Assembly: GCA_017421685.1 (NCBI GenBank)
Contig: JAFOHW010000005.1
Span: 1-29,925 of the forward strand
Direction: 5' to 3'
DNA: 29,925 nucleotides
Source: Candidatus Saccharimonadota bacterium
Lineage (GTDB): Bacteria > Patescibacteriota > Saccharimonadia > Saccharimonadales > Saccharimonadaceae
Of the stretch, positions 7,512 to 16,058 are shown piece by piece. Numbering within the stretch: the first letter of the stretch is position 1; each line of letters begins with the position of its first letter. The position numbers and the translations under genes are program-made. Below the pieces are notes generated by a model, which had not been told where the DNA came from, ran no database searches, and saw only the letters and a list, made by a program, of their open reading frames with translations.

Positions 7512-7586
7512 GGTCTCGTAGTATAACGGTTAGTACATCGGGTTTTCATCCCGACAACGCGGGTTCGACTCCCGCCGAGATCACCA
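7512..7586 (+). tRNA. tRNA-Glu (anticodon TTC)
   Basis: The acceptor GGTCTCG pairs with CGAGATC (one G-T). Anticodon stem TCGGG/CCCGA with loop TTTTCAT gives TTC. The T arm is GCGGG-TTCGACT-CCCGC. Discriminator A and CCA are encoded. It is the intact copy of a tandem pair whose starts are 126 nt apart. Confidence 0.95.
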
Positions 7587-7624
7587 AAACAAAAAGAAGA
7601 CCTCTATGGTCTTATTTTTGTTTT
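7586..7624 (+). terminator. Bidirectional terminator after tRNA-Glu
   Basis: A palindrome of about 17 bp per arm. AAGACC/GGTCTT forms the core with loop TCTAT, extended by AAAACAAAAA / TTTTTGTTTT arms, so each strand has a T-run after the stem. Confidence 0.8.
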
Positions 7625-7745
7625 AGATTTTAGCGAGAGAAAAACCCGAAGGGTTCGCTCGTAGTAGGAACCGAGCAAAAAGAAAACTTGTTTTCTTTTT
7701 CGAGGTGACGCCCTACGAATTGATTTGCGCTTTAGCGCAAATCAA
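7625..7745. repeat. Cluster of nested palindromes downstream of the surface-protein gene
   Basis: Four hairpins in about 120 bp: AACCC-GAA-GGGTT; GCTCG/CGAGC (7656-7677); an 11-bp stem AAAAAGAAAAC/GTTTTCTTTTT with a TT loop; and GATTTGCGC-TTTA-GCGCAAATC just beyond the stop at 7756. On the minus strand the last, and GGGTT followed by TTTCTC, can end transcription of the surface-protein gene. The GGGTTCGCTCG segment is shared with the tRNA-Glu insertion. Confidence 0.65.
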
Positions 7746-7755
7746 ACTCTCACTA

Positions 7756-10700
7756 TTACTTCCTTCTTCTATACACAAACCACAACACCCCCATCGAAGT
7801 ACCCAGTATCACTAATGCCACACTACTAAGCCCCACCATAGCAACTCTCGTAAATGCACCAGTATCTGGTGCAGCGACATCGGTTCCATCCGTATCTGGT
7901 ACGACAATATCAGCCTCATCTACATTACGGCCACCAACTCTATTAATATACCCCTTAAACCAAGCAGGCAACAATTCCATGTGACGGAACTTATCAGTTG
8001 GCCAATTATCGCTATTATTACTCGCCTCATCAGTAGTATTCGCAATACGTACAGCAAGATGTTCGTGGTTAGCACTCAACATGTCATCTGAATTCACTAT
8101 AGTATCACTGATTTCGTCACCTGGAGCTAAATCGGAAAAAGGAACCTCCTTATAAACCGTTTTATCAACCGTATTATAATATACCAATTTACCATTTTTA
8201 TGGCCTGGACCTAGCGACTTAGCAGTCACGACATAAGCGTCATGATTACCACGATCATGAAAATCATATTTCAAATCAACGATTTGGACTGAGCCCTCGT
8301 TCGCCTCAATCAAATACTCCGACTGTACACCAATATCAGCATAATCATCGTCACGGCTAGTAGCACCCAGTACATAAGTATGCGGATTATTGTAGTCGGC
8401 CTCAGGAAGTTCTAGTTCAAGCTGGTAAAGATCACCTGGGCTTAGAGTTGGAATTTCGTAATTTGCTAATTTAATGTACTTATCACCAGATTCGCCTTCG
8501 TTTTTAAGATATAATGAGAAGCTATTAACATGGAACAAACCTGTATTTTTCAAAAGTACATCAACTTTTGCTATATTAGTATCGACACCTAAATTCCTCA
8601 AATTTGTAATATCAGCCGTAAGGATTGAGATGTGATTAGTAGCCTCCCCCGACATCGCATACATATCGGCCTGCCCTTCTTCCCAATCGGGCTCAACATA
8701 CTGATAATTTTGCACTGTATAAATGATAAACGGCACAGCGCTACTGCCAGCAAGCTCATTATTACCAATAAACAGTCCAGCATAATAGGTTACATTAGAG
8801 TTCTCATCTACATTCGTGACTGCTACAGGGTCATAGCTACATACACCATTAGCCTTCACATAACCAACTAAATTCTGACGCGAATCTACATTGGAAAGAT
8901 AAGAAACCATAAATGTTCCGTCTAAGTCACCGATAATCTTGAACGGTGCACTCGGCAATGAGTTTTCGTCATCACCAAATTCAAGGTTTTTTGCACCATC
9001 GCTTACAGAACTATACAGTTTACCATCTTGCATAAACACCAACGTTGGTTCCCCGTCGTTATTTACAAACTGGGCGCCCCAGGCATTTGGGAAAGTAGCA
9101 ACTACATCACCGTCAATATTAACAACGTAGGTAATAGTCACGTCGGCATTGTCATTCCAAAGCGTATACGCGACGCTTGGCTGACCATTGTAAATTCCTG
9201 CATCAAAGGAGGCAATCGTTCCCCATATATAGCTTTTGATTACATTGCCATCCCATCCATCGCCGTTTTTACGGAAAAGCATGATTTTGCGTTCGCCATC
9301 AACTAGACCTTCGGGATCGGCGTCATCATTAGTATAAGCAAAGACATATGGCTCACGATCATCTTCGTTCTTACCTGTGGTTACACCAACACCTCCGTAA
9401 ATGTAATTTGAATCTGATGTGATATATTCTTGACCTTCGAAACTATTAGTATCAGAGTCGAATTTAGCAATCATAATTTCGCCACTCTTAGAAACTTCGC
9501 TAAGAGTAGCGCCATTACTACCATCATTTTTAATGCGTCTCCATACGAGATAAGATTGGCCTGAATTGGCACCTCGTACGAATTGTGCTCCGAAATCCTG
9601 ACCGTCATGACCAGCTACTTCTTGTGGCTGGCTCATTTGTTGAGCAGTACCATCATATATTGAATAGTTCAACTCGCCATTATTATTCGCGAAGACCACA
9701 ACAGCATTTAGCTCGTTAGTAGGATGTTTGATAATTTGAGTACCGCTATTAGCATAGACATTTTCAGCAATTCGGTGAGCGTAATTGTAATCATTCATAA
9801 TTTGCGTCCCAGGTGCGTCCGAAAGAACTGGCGAAGTTGCACCCAAGACAGGCCCGCCACCAAGACCCATAGATTCTGCAAGTGAAGAATCGGTCTCCTT
9901 AGTAGATTTATCTAGATTTTCTAGATCCCAGGTAGTTTTGCCTTCTGGGGTTTTGATTGTGCCGGCCAGCTGTTCTCCATAGTGATTTTCTTTAAGGTTT
10001 TCTCGTTCTTGTTTCATTTTGTCCGCTAGATTTAAATCAGTGGAGTACGTAATAGCATCGTTCGTTTCTGTCTTATTATCAATGAAATCATACGAGCCTT
10101 TTACGAAAGTAAATGTCGCTACTGTTCGCCCAAGCACCTTGGCTCTTAATCCTACTTCGCCAGAAACGTTAAGTTTATAAAATTCAAATTCTGGCAAAAT
10201 ATGAGTTCCTAAGGTAAGATGAGCTTCACCATAAATACCAATTGATGCTAGCCAGCCGGAGCCGATTCCACCATAGAGTTCTAATCCTGCCGAGCCACCA
10301 AGATCAAAGGTACCATTAAAACGTTGTTCATTTGATGGAGCGAGTGAAAAGACAAATTCACCATCAACACCAATAGTGACAGTCATTGAGTAGGTAAAAA
10401 TAGCATACTGACCTATTACTTTATATCCGGTACCAACATAGAATTGCAAAGTTCCGGTCATTTTTTCGGGGTGATTGTCATAAGAAGTGGCATAGCCGGC
10501 GATAGTCCAAACAAGACCTAGGCCTCCTTTGTCCGGGTCGTGTTTTTTAGTGTCTTTCCATTTTTGGTATAAATCGGATTTAGAGATGCGTTCTTTCATT
10601 TGATCTTTGGCTGCGTCATTCCAAAATTCTGCGTCTGTAGAATTGGTGCCAATTCCAATTACTGAGCGACCATCTGGATAATGTTCGTATTTAATTGGAA

Positions 10701-11235
10701 CAGGAATAGGGCTGAAGTTAAAGTTCATACCAGGAGAAATTGAGCCCATGTCGATATTGACATCTTTAGCTGGACCCAACGTTACTGGCACTTCAAAATC
10801 TTCCTTCGTGGCATTTTGCTTAATGATGAGACCTAGCATAGTCTGACGCACGACTGTATCATCCCAATCGTAAAGCACAATCTCAAGACCGGATTTAGCT
10901 ATGAGTTTAGCAGCGTTAAAACTACATTGCCGAGTACCAGTTGAACATATATTTTTAGCTTCACCATCTTCTGTAATGTCGCGAAGTAAAATCGTTTTTA
11001 CGGAGTGATCCACGTCAAAATCAAGCGTCATATCTTTCTGATCATCAATCGAAATAACATAAGCATTATTATAAATATCAACTACGTCCTGATCGTAAGT
11101 CAACGTTACCGAATGAAGCACATCTCCATTTACAGAATCATCCGTCGCAAAAGTATTTGGCGTCACAAAAAACGCCACGAACGTCAAAATAAATAGCGTT
11201 GTTATCGCCATCCCCCATTGTTTAATAGCACCCAT
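7756..11235 (-). CDS. Large secreted surface protein with an APDTG-type C-terminal anchor
   Basis: 1159 aa. Residues 1-31 look like a signal peptide (hydrophobic core AITTLFILTFVAFFV, possible cleavage after NTFA). The C terminus has APDTG at 1122-1126, a hydrophobic stretch and YRRRK, the layout of a sortase sorting signal (LPXTG variant) or a simple membrane anchor. About 480-830 has short strands with W/Y/G/N repeats suggestive of a beta-propeller. About 890-1080 resembles CARDB/Ig-like strands (DLKYDFHDRGNHDAYVVTAKS). Only a few cysteines. Probably wall- or membrane-anchored and displayed, perhaps for host attachment (inference). Unlike its neighbours it has a leadered mRNA: AAGGGAG SD before the ATG and TG-G-TATAAT about 40 nt upstream. 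Confidence 0.85.
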   Translation of the reverse strand: MGAIKQWGMAITTLFILTFVAFFVTPNTFATDDSVNGDVLHSVTLTYDQDVVDIYNNAYVISIDDQKDMTLDFDVDHSVKTILLRDITEDGEAKNICSTGTRQCSFNAAKLIAKSGLEIVLYDWDDTVVRQTMLGLIIKQNATKEDFEVPVTLGPAKDVNIDMGSISPGMNFNFSPIPVPIKYEHYPDGRSVIGIGTNSTDAEFWNDAAKDQMKERISKSDLYQKWKDTKKHDPDKGGLGLVWTIAGYATSYDNHPEKMTGTLQFYVGTGYKVIGQYAIFTYSMTVTIGVDGEFVFSLAPSNEQRFNGTFDLGGSAGLELYGGIGSGWLASIGIYGEAHLTLGTHILPEFEFYKLNVSGEVGLRAKVLGRTVATFTFVKGSYDFIDNKTETNDAITYSTDLNLADKMKQERENLKENHYGEQLAGTIKTPEGKTTWDLENLDKSTKETDSSLAESMGLGGGPVLGATSPVLSDAPGTQIMNDYNYAHRIAENVYANSGTQIIKHPTNELNAVVVFANNNGELNYSIYDGTAQQMSQPQEVAGHDGQDFGAQFVRGANSGQSYLVWRRIKNDGSNGATLSEVSKSGEIMIAKFDSDTNSFEGQEYITSDSNYIYGGVGVTTGKNEDDREPYVFAYTNDDADPEGLVDGERKIMLFRKNGDGWDGNVIKSYIWGTIASFDAGIYNGQPSVAYTLWNDNADVTITYVVNIDGDVVATFPNAWGAQFVNNDGEPTLVFMQDGKLYSSVSDGAKNLEFGDDENSLPSAPFKIIGDLDGTFMVSYLSNVDSRQNLVGYVKANGVCSYDPVAVTNVDENSNVTYYAGLFIGNNELAGSSAVPFIIYTVQNYQYVEPDWEEGQADMYAMSGEATNHISILTADITNLRNLGVDTNIAKVDVLLKNTGLFHVNSFSLYLKNEGESGDKYIKLANYEIPTLSPGDLYQLELELPEADYNNPHTYVLGATSRDDDYADIGVQSEYLIEANEGSVQIVDLKYDFHDRGNHDAYVVTAKSLGPGHKNGKLVYYNTVDKTVYKEVPFSDLAPGDEISDTIVNSDDMLSANHEHLAVRIANTTDEASNNSDNWPTDKFRHMELLPAWFKGYINRVGGRNVDEADIVVPDTDGTDVAAPDTGAFTRVAMVGLSSVALVILGTSMGVLWFVYRRRK

Positions 11236-11274
11236 TTAATCTCCCTTTTGTTTTTATATGACCTATTTGTACTA

Positions 11275-11283
11275 ATTATACCA
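11275..11283 (-). promoter_or_regulatory. Promoter of the surface-protein gene
   Basis: TG-G-TATAAT on the minus strand, hexamer 11280-11275, 39 nt before the ATG. The leader carries SD AAGGGAG (11247-11241). Confidence 0.7.
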
Positions 11284-11309
11284 TAAGTATTATTATATGA
11301 CTAATTTTT

Positions 11310-11939
11310 TTAAACAAATATAGACCAAATCCGCTTTTCGCCGTCGGCCAATAACATATCATGATTTCTATTAACAGCAAACATGACTTGTGGTTCACCA
11401 ATATAACAATCTGGCCAATCACTAAACTCCCGTACCGGCTCCGAACCACATTTATCCATAAATTTTCCGTCTTCATACTTTACAAAGTGATGCCCCGCTT
11501 CCCCACGTAAATGTCTATAAAGTACTATATATTCATCCTCAGCCAATTCTTCTCCCCAATCATACATCCTTACAAAAGGAAATGTTTTTAAAATATTCTC
11601 TACAGCATCCTCAGGATTATCAGATTCCGGAAAAATAGCAGTAGCTACTTCTAAAGCAAAACCACCGCAATTAATTTCCATATTAAATTCTTTCTCAAAA
11701 AATTCAACTGATGGTAATTGAAAAAAGAAATCATTGGTCCAGCCTCGCTTAGCCAAATTGTCTACAGTTCTTGGTATTATCAATTCGTTCATTAATTTTT
11801 GTTCAAAAACCGTTTTCTCTTTATATTTTTCCTTCACTTCATCAACTGCACGATCAAACATCTTTTCTACCATTTCCCCGCGCACATCAATACTCTTAAC
11901 TTCTCCAGAATTTTCAGAATTAGGAAAACGTTCACTCAT
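11310..11939 (-). CDS. Papain-like-fold protein, putative cysteine peptidase or amidase
   Basis: 209 aa, no signal peptide. After a charged helical N terminus, residues near 90 read INCGGFALEV and later GHHFVKYEDGKFMDKCG. This Cys-helix followed by a His-strand and a D/H-K-x-G turn recalls the NCxGYAL...DYHFYR...HKPG arrangement of small papain-like/C39-like bacterial proteins, so the catalytic pair would be that Cys and a His of GHHF. The fold assignment rests on motif resemblance only. It starts 1 nt after the ligA stop, so it is translationally coupled to ligA and shares its promoter. No obvious SD of its own. Confidence 0.55.
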   Translation of the reverse strand: MSERFPNSENSGEVKSIDVRGEMVEKMFDRAVDEVKEKYKEKTVFEQKLMNELIIPRTVDNLAKRGWTNDFFFQLPSVEFFEKEFNMEINCGGFALEVATAIFPESDNPEDAVENILKTFPFVRMYDWGEELAEDEYIVLYRHLRGEAGHHFVKYEDGKFMDKCGSEPVREFSDWPDCYIGEPQVMFAVNRNHDMLLADGEKRIWSIFV

Positions 11940-11940
11940 A

Positions 11941-14007
11941 TTACAAACCCACCATTTTCAAAAAATCTTCTTCATGAATTTTATCGATACCTAATTTTTC
12001 CGCCTTTTCAATTTTCGACTTTCCCGGCTTCTCACCCACAATTAATGCCGTGGTATTTTTAGTAACCGACGAAGTTACCGTAGCACCAAGCTGGCGCAAC
12101 CTATCTTCTGCCTCTTCTCGCCCCATCAATTCCAATGTCCCAGTAACAATATACGACTTTCCGGTCAACGGTAATTTATTGTTTTTTTCTTCTTTTGGCC
12201 AAACTCCTAATTCTTTTAATTCGTTTAGTAAACTCAAATTATCTTCGTCCGAAAACCACGCCAAAATCGATTCCGTAGCAATAACTCCAATATCCGGAAT
12301 CGCTAATAATTCCTCTTCTGTCGCATTAATCAAATTTTCCAAAGCTTTAAACTCTCGCGCTAAACTCGTTGCAGTCTGAACTCCAACGTGACGAATTCCT
12401 AGCGCCGTAATAAACTTCGCCAAACTCGGACTCTTCGATTCCGAAATCGCCTTAACTAAATTCTCCGCCGATAACTCGCCAAATCTTTCCAACTTAGAAA
12501 TTTCCAAAGCTTTTAATTTATATAAATCCGCAATCGTTTTCACCATTCCCGATTCAACCAGCGCAGTAACATTCTTTTCTCCAAGACCTTCAATATTTAG
12601 AGCCGGCTTCGAAGCATAATATTCTATCGCCCGCTTTAAAATAAAATCCGACGACTCACCTTTTACACGATAAACAACTTCTCCTCTCGGCCGTTCAAAT
12701 TCTAATTCCGGATATTGCTTTTTTAAGGCCTTTACATAGTCAAACGGTTCCGTTCCTTCTGGTCTCAAATCAACTAAAGTCTCCTTAATTTGCGGAATTA
12801 TATCCCCGGCCTTATATATAATAACCGTATCTCCAATCCTAACATCTAACCTAGAAATCTCATCCGCATTATGAAGTGAAGCATGCCTAACCGTAGTTCC
12901 TGCGACTTGAACCGGATCCAAAATCGCAACCGGCGTCGCCGCGCCAGTCCTTCCAATCGAAATCACGATATCTCGAACTTTCGTCGTAGATTCTTCTGCC
13001 GGAAACTTAAACGCAACCGCCCCTCGCGGAGTTTTTCCAACAATTCCAAGCTTATCATAAATCTTTCGATCATTAATCTTTATTACCATCCCATCCGTAT
13101 TAAACGGCAAAGTCTTCCGATATTCATCAAGTTCATCAATATACTTAAATAGTTCTTTTCTTTCGCTTGCTTTAAAAACTTTATCTTCTCCCGAAGTCTG
13201 AAATCCAAAAGCTCGAAGCATTTCATAAGCCTCTTTATGCGTCGGCATATCCGGAGTTACTAAATCATACGCGATAAACTTCAAAGGCCGACTCGACGCA
13301 ACTTTCGGGTCGAGTTGTCGAATTGAGCCCGCCGCTAAATTCCGTGGATTCGCATATTCAGGTTCACCATTTTTTCGTTGCATTTCATTAAGTCGCTCGA
13401 AATCTTTTTTAAATATAACGATTTCCCCCCGAACTTCAATTTCAGAAGGAACGCCTTTCTCCGAGAACTTTTCACGACCAACGGGGAGCGGGTCCGAAGA
13501 GGACGGGTGTTCTTCAGAAATTGATATTCGAAGTGGGATATTTTCAATAGTTTTAACATTTAACGTTACATCTTCCCCAACTAGTCCATCCCCACGCGTC
13601 ACCGCCTGATAAAAAACTCCGTCACGATATTTTAAAGCACAGGCCAATCCATCCATTTTTATATCCGTAAAAAACTCTGAAATCTTACCTCCAGGAATTA
13701 ATTTCTCATTCCTCGTAATCCAATCCAAAACTTCCTCAGTAGAAAAAACATCCGCTAAACTAATCATTCGTTTCGCATGCCTAACTTTGCTAAACTTATC
13801 CAAAGGCTTCCCTGCAACTCTTTGTGTCGGAGAATCAGGCGTAATTAATTCCGGAAACTTCTCTTCTAGTTTCGACAATTCATGTTTTAAAGAATCCGCC
13901 GCCGCCTCTGACATAATCGATTCATCTAAAACATGATAATGATATCTATATTCATTAATTAACTCTCTTAATTTTAAGACTCGTTCTCTTGCTTCAGAAA
14001 TATTCAT
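11941..14007 (-). CDS. ligA: NAD+-dependent DNA ligase, without the zinc-finger cysteines
   Basis: 688 aa. Seals nicks using NAD+ in replication and repair. Order: domain Ia (YHYHVLDE, NAD binding), adenylation domain with catalytic K117 in KMDG, EVRGE near 191, DGMVIK near 305, OB fold (GRTGAATPVA), zinc-finger region, helix-hairpin-helix (NIEGLGEKNV) and BRCT domain from about 615. Two oddities. The region where LigA normally has four zinc-binding cysteines (about 424-456) has none. A ~25-residue hydrophilic insert (about 163-187) lies before EVRGE. Extended -10 TG-A-TAGAAT ends 6 nt before the ATG. The papain-like gene follows 1 nt after the stop. Confidence 0.95.
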   Translation of the reverse strand: MNISEARERVLKLRELINEYRYHYHVLDESIMSEAAADSLKHELSKLEEKFPELITPDSPTQRVAGKPLDKFSKVRHAKRMISLADVFSTEEVLDWITRNEKLIPGGKISEFFTDIKMDGLACALKYRDGVFYQAVTRGDGLVGEDVTLNVKTIENIPLRISISEEHPSSSDPLPVGREKFSEKGVPSEIEVRGEIVIFKKDFERLNEMQRKNGEPEYANPRNLAAGSIRQLDPKVASSRPLKFIAYDLVTPDMPTHKEAYEMLRAFGFQTSGEDKVFKASERKELFKYIDELDEYRKTLPFNTDGMVIKINDRKIYDKLGIVGKTPRGAVAFKFPAEESTTKVRDIVISIGRTGAATPVAILDPVQVAGTTVRHASLHNADEISRLDVRIGDTVIIYKAGDIIPQIKETLVDLRPEGTEPFDYVKALKKQYPELEFERPRGEVVYRVKGESSDFILKRAIEYYASKPALNIEGLGEKNVTALVESGMVKTIADLYKLKALEISKLERFGELSAENLVKAISESKSPSLAKFITALGIRHVGVQTATSLAREFKALENLINATEEELLAIPDIGVIATESILAWFSDEDNLSLLNELKELGVWPKEEKNNKLPLTGKSYIVTGTLELMGREEAEDRLRQLGATVTSSVTKNTTALIVGEKPGKSKIEKAEKLGIDKIHEEDFLKMVGL

Positions 14008-14013
14008 ATCTTA

Positions 14014-14022
14014 ATTCTATCA
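14014..14022 (-). promoter_or_regulatory. Extended -10 of ligA, leaderless type
   Basis: TG-A-TAGAAT on the minus strand, hexamer ending exactly 6 nt before the ATG at 14007. Confidence 0.65.
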
Positions 14023-14045
14023 TAATCAAAAAGAAAAATCAGAAT

Positions 14046-15125
14046 TCAAGCATCCAGCATCCAACGATAATATAAGTACAAATAGCTCGTAAGATAAATA
14101 CCCGTAAAACAAACCATAATATTTAAACAAATCGGGATAAACGGTATTCCTGCCGTCCACTCAAAAGTCTTCATCCATAAATCAAACAAAATCAAAGGAA
14201 CCATAATAATAACCCAAACTACTGCCAACGCTAAGACTAAAGCAATAATTCTAATAATAAATTTAACTCGCCTCCCTACCATTAACTCTGACGCTGTTTT
14301 TAACGCTTGAACCGGATAAAGCCCTGGCGCCGAAACTGCGACCAAAGCGATTATCGAACTTGATAACAAATATCCCGAAATGACTATCATCACCATCGCA
14401 AAAATGAAAAACACTAAAGCATAAAACGGCGTACTCAAGAAATCAGTCTGTATCGCCGACGAATATGCAATCACTAAAAACAAAATCGGAATACATTGAA
14501 TAAACGCAACCGCCAAAACTACAAATGTCGAAATCATCGGTGTCATCGCATTGTAGAATCCGTCTCTTAACTTTACCTCGTGTCCAGCCATTCGATGTCG
14601 TAAAAGAAAAATTGTTACTAACCAGATAATCAAAAAAACTATTACTCCAAAAACTGTCGCAGTTTCCGTCGATTGACCCGCTAGTCCCCCAGTTGTTATT
14701 GTCGACAGCAATAATAGTCCTGCCTTCGCAACATTCCCAATATCCTCTCCTCCGGTAATTTGTTTATTCGTCTCATCTAAAATATTTTGAAACTGAACAT
14801 AAGAAGCTTCATCCATAACCCCGACTAACAAAAAATTCAATACGACCATCAAAATCAACAACGGCAAAAACAATTTCCAGTTTTTTAACAAAATCTGAAA
14901 AGTCATCATTATGTGCGCTAAAATTCCTGGAACCTTAGTCTCTCTCTTATAATCTTCCCGATATGATCGCTTAAAAGATTTGTGTGGATTAAAACGTTTC
15001 GATGATTTATTATTTTTTTTGGACCAAAACAACTTCACTCTAGACCACAAACTTAATCGAGCAGTTTTAGGCGTATTTCGAGCAGTTTTTTTTCGAACAC
15101 CAACTTTAGAACGTTTTCTTCCCAT
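14046..15125 (-). CDS. Multi-pass membrane protein of unknown function
   Basis: 359 aa. Residues 1-65 are highly basic (K/R-rich, cytoplasmic). About six hydrophobic helices follow, near 83-104, 160-178, 197-223, 232-262, 287-312 and 327-350. No family is recognised with confidence; the spacing of helices and the short loops resemble DUF-type integral membrane proteins. The start overlaps the end of htpX by 20 nt, so the two are translationally coupled in a lemA-htpX-membrane protein operon, suggesting a role in envelope quality control. The stop is TGA, the only one seen among the complete genes here, which supports the standard code. Confidence 0.75.
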   Translation of the reverse strand: MGRKRSKVGVRKKTARNTPKTARLSLWSRVKLFWSKKNNKSSKRFNPHKSFKRSYREDYKRETKVPGILAHIMMTFQILLKNWKLFLPLLILMVVLNFLLVGVMDEASYVQFQNILDETNKQITGGEDIGNVAKAGLLLLSTITTGGLAGQSTETATVFGVIVFLIIWLVTIFLLRHRMAGHEVKLRDGFYNAMTPMISTFVVLAVAFIQCIPILFLVIAYSSAIQTDFLSTPFYALVFFIFAMVMIVISGYLLSSSIIALVAVSAPGLYPVQALKTASELMVGRRVKFIIRIIALVLALAVVWVIIMVPLILFDLWMKTFEWTAGIPFIPICLNIMVCFTGIYLTSYLYLYYRWMLDA

Positions 15126-15984
15126 GTTCTAATCTTTCAATACGTTTCTCCAACGGAGGATGTGAACTAAATAGATTACTAAAGAAACCTTTTCGAAGCG
15201 GATTATTAATATACATCGCCTCTGTCGCAATATTTTGGCTTTTCATTGGTTGAGAATGAGATTGTAATTTCTTCAATGCCGAAATCATTCCTTCCGGATA
15301 TCTCGTAATATTTACTGCCGACGCATCCGCAAGATACTCTCTTTGCCTTGAAACCGCCATTTGTGCAATGCTTGCAAAAAGCGGAGCTAAAATTGCCACA
15401 ATAATAATTAGAGCATATCCGACTGGACTTCCTTCATTATCTCGCCTCCGATCTCCATAAAACATCATTCGAAAACCAAGATCCGAAATTAACCCAATAA
15501 CACAAACTAACCCAAACACAATCATCGACACTCGGATATCATAATTTTTGACATGAGACATTTCATGTGCCATCACGGCAGTCAATTCCTTATCGTCCAT
15601 AACGTCGATCAGCCCAGTCGTTGCCGCAACCGACGCGTGTTTCGGATCTCGCCCTGTCGCAAAAGCGTTAGGCGCTTTATCGTCAATAATATAGACTTTC
15701 GGCATTGGAAGCCCGGTTGTTATGCTAAGATTTTCAACAATATTATAAAAACGTGGGTTGTCTTTTTTCGTAATTTCTCTAGCTCCAGTCATTGCCATCG
15801 CGATAGAAGAAGACATAAAATATTGAATTATGGCATAAACTATTGCGCCAATAATTACTCCAACCATAATCCAAACATCCCGATATACCCACGCAAAAAT
15901 CCCCGCAATTGCACCAACCATCAAAACAAAACCAATCATGATAAGAACGGTTCTGCGCTTGTTCTCTGCTATTTGCTTATACAT
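15106..15984 (-). CDS. htpX: HtpX-family membrane zinc metalloprotease (M48)
   Basis: 292 aa. Two N-terminal transmembrane helices (about 12-34 and 37-58), zinc motif HEMSH at 140-144, third ligand E216 in QREYLADAS, and further helices at about 152-172 and 190-210. HtpX degrades misfolded membrane proteins at the cytoplasmic membrane. It lies downstream of lemA, a pairing found in many bacteria. The 65-nt gap to lemA holds three inverted repeats spaced 21 bp and a TATAAG hexamer 8 nt before the ATG, so htpX may have its own regulated promoter. Confidence 0.95.
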   Translation of the reverse strand: MYKQIAENKRRTVLIMIGFVLMVGAIAGIFAWVYRDVWIMVGVIIGAIVYAIIQYFMSSSIAMAMTGAREITKKDNPRFYNIVENLSITTGLPMPKVYIIDDKAPNAFATGRDPKHASVAATTGLIDVMDDKELTAVMAHEMSHVKNYDIRVSMIVFGLVCVIGLISDLGFRMMFYGDRRRDNEGSPVGYALIIIVAILAPLFASIAQMAVSRQREYLADASAVNITRYPEGMISALKKLQSHSQPMKSQNIATEAMYINNPLRKGFFSNLFSSHPPLEKRIERLEHGKKTF

Positions 15985-16001
15985 TTTAAACTCTTATACT
16001 T

Positions 16002-16058
16002 ATGTTTCTAAAACATAATCTTAAGTTTTTAAAACATAATGTTATGTTTCTAAAACTT
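16002..16058 (-). promoter_or_regulatory. Three 15-bp inverted repeats with 21-bp period upstream of htpX
   Basis: Repeats at 16002-16016, 16023-16037 and 16044-16058 share the core GTTT-NNN-AAAC (first copy ATGTTTCTAAAACAT). Centres at 16009, 16030 and 16051 are exactly 21 bp apart, two helical turns, so all face the same side of DNA. They lie directly upstream of the htpX -10 and overlap the lemA stop. Best read as an operator array for a dimeric regulator; the factor is unknown. Confidence 0.6.

Noticed and set aside
11734..12062. Plus-strand ORFs opposite ligA and the papain-like gene
   Set aside because: They are shadows of minus-strand genes with clear family motifs and have no start signals.
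14046..14048. Possible recoded genome (UGA as Gly, code 25) as in Gracilibacteria/SR1
   Set aside because: TGA ends the 359-aa membrane protein at the expected place, and all large families run full length without in-frame TGA, so the standard code fits.
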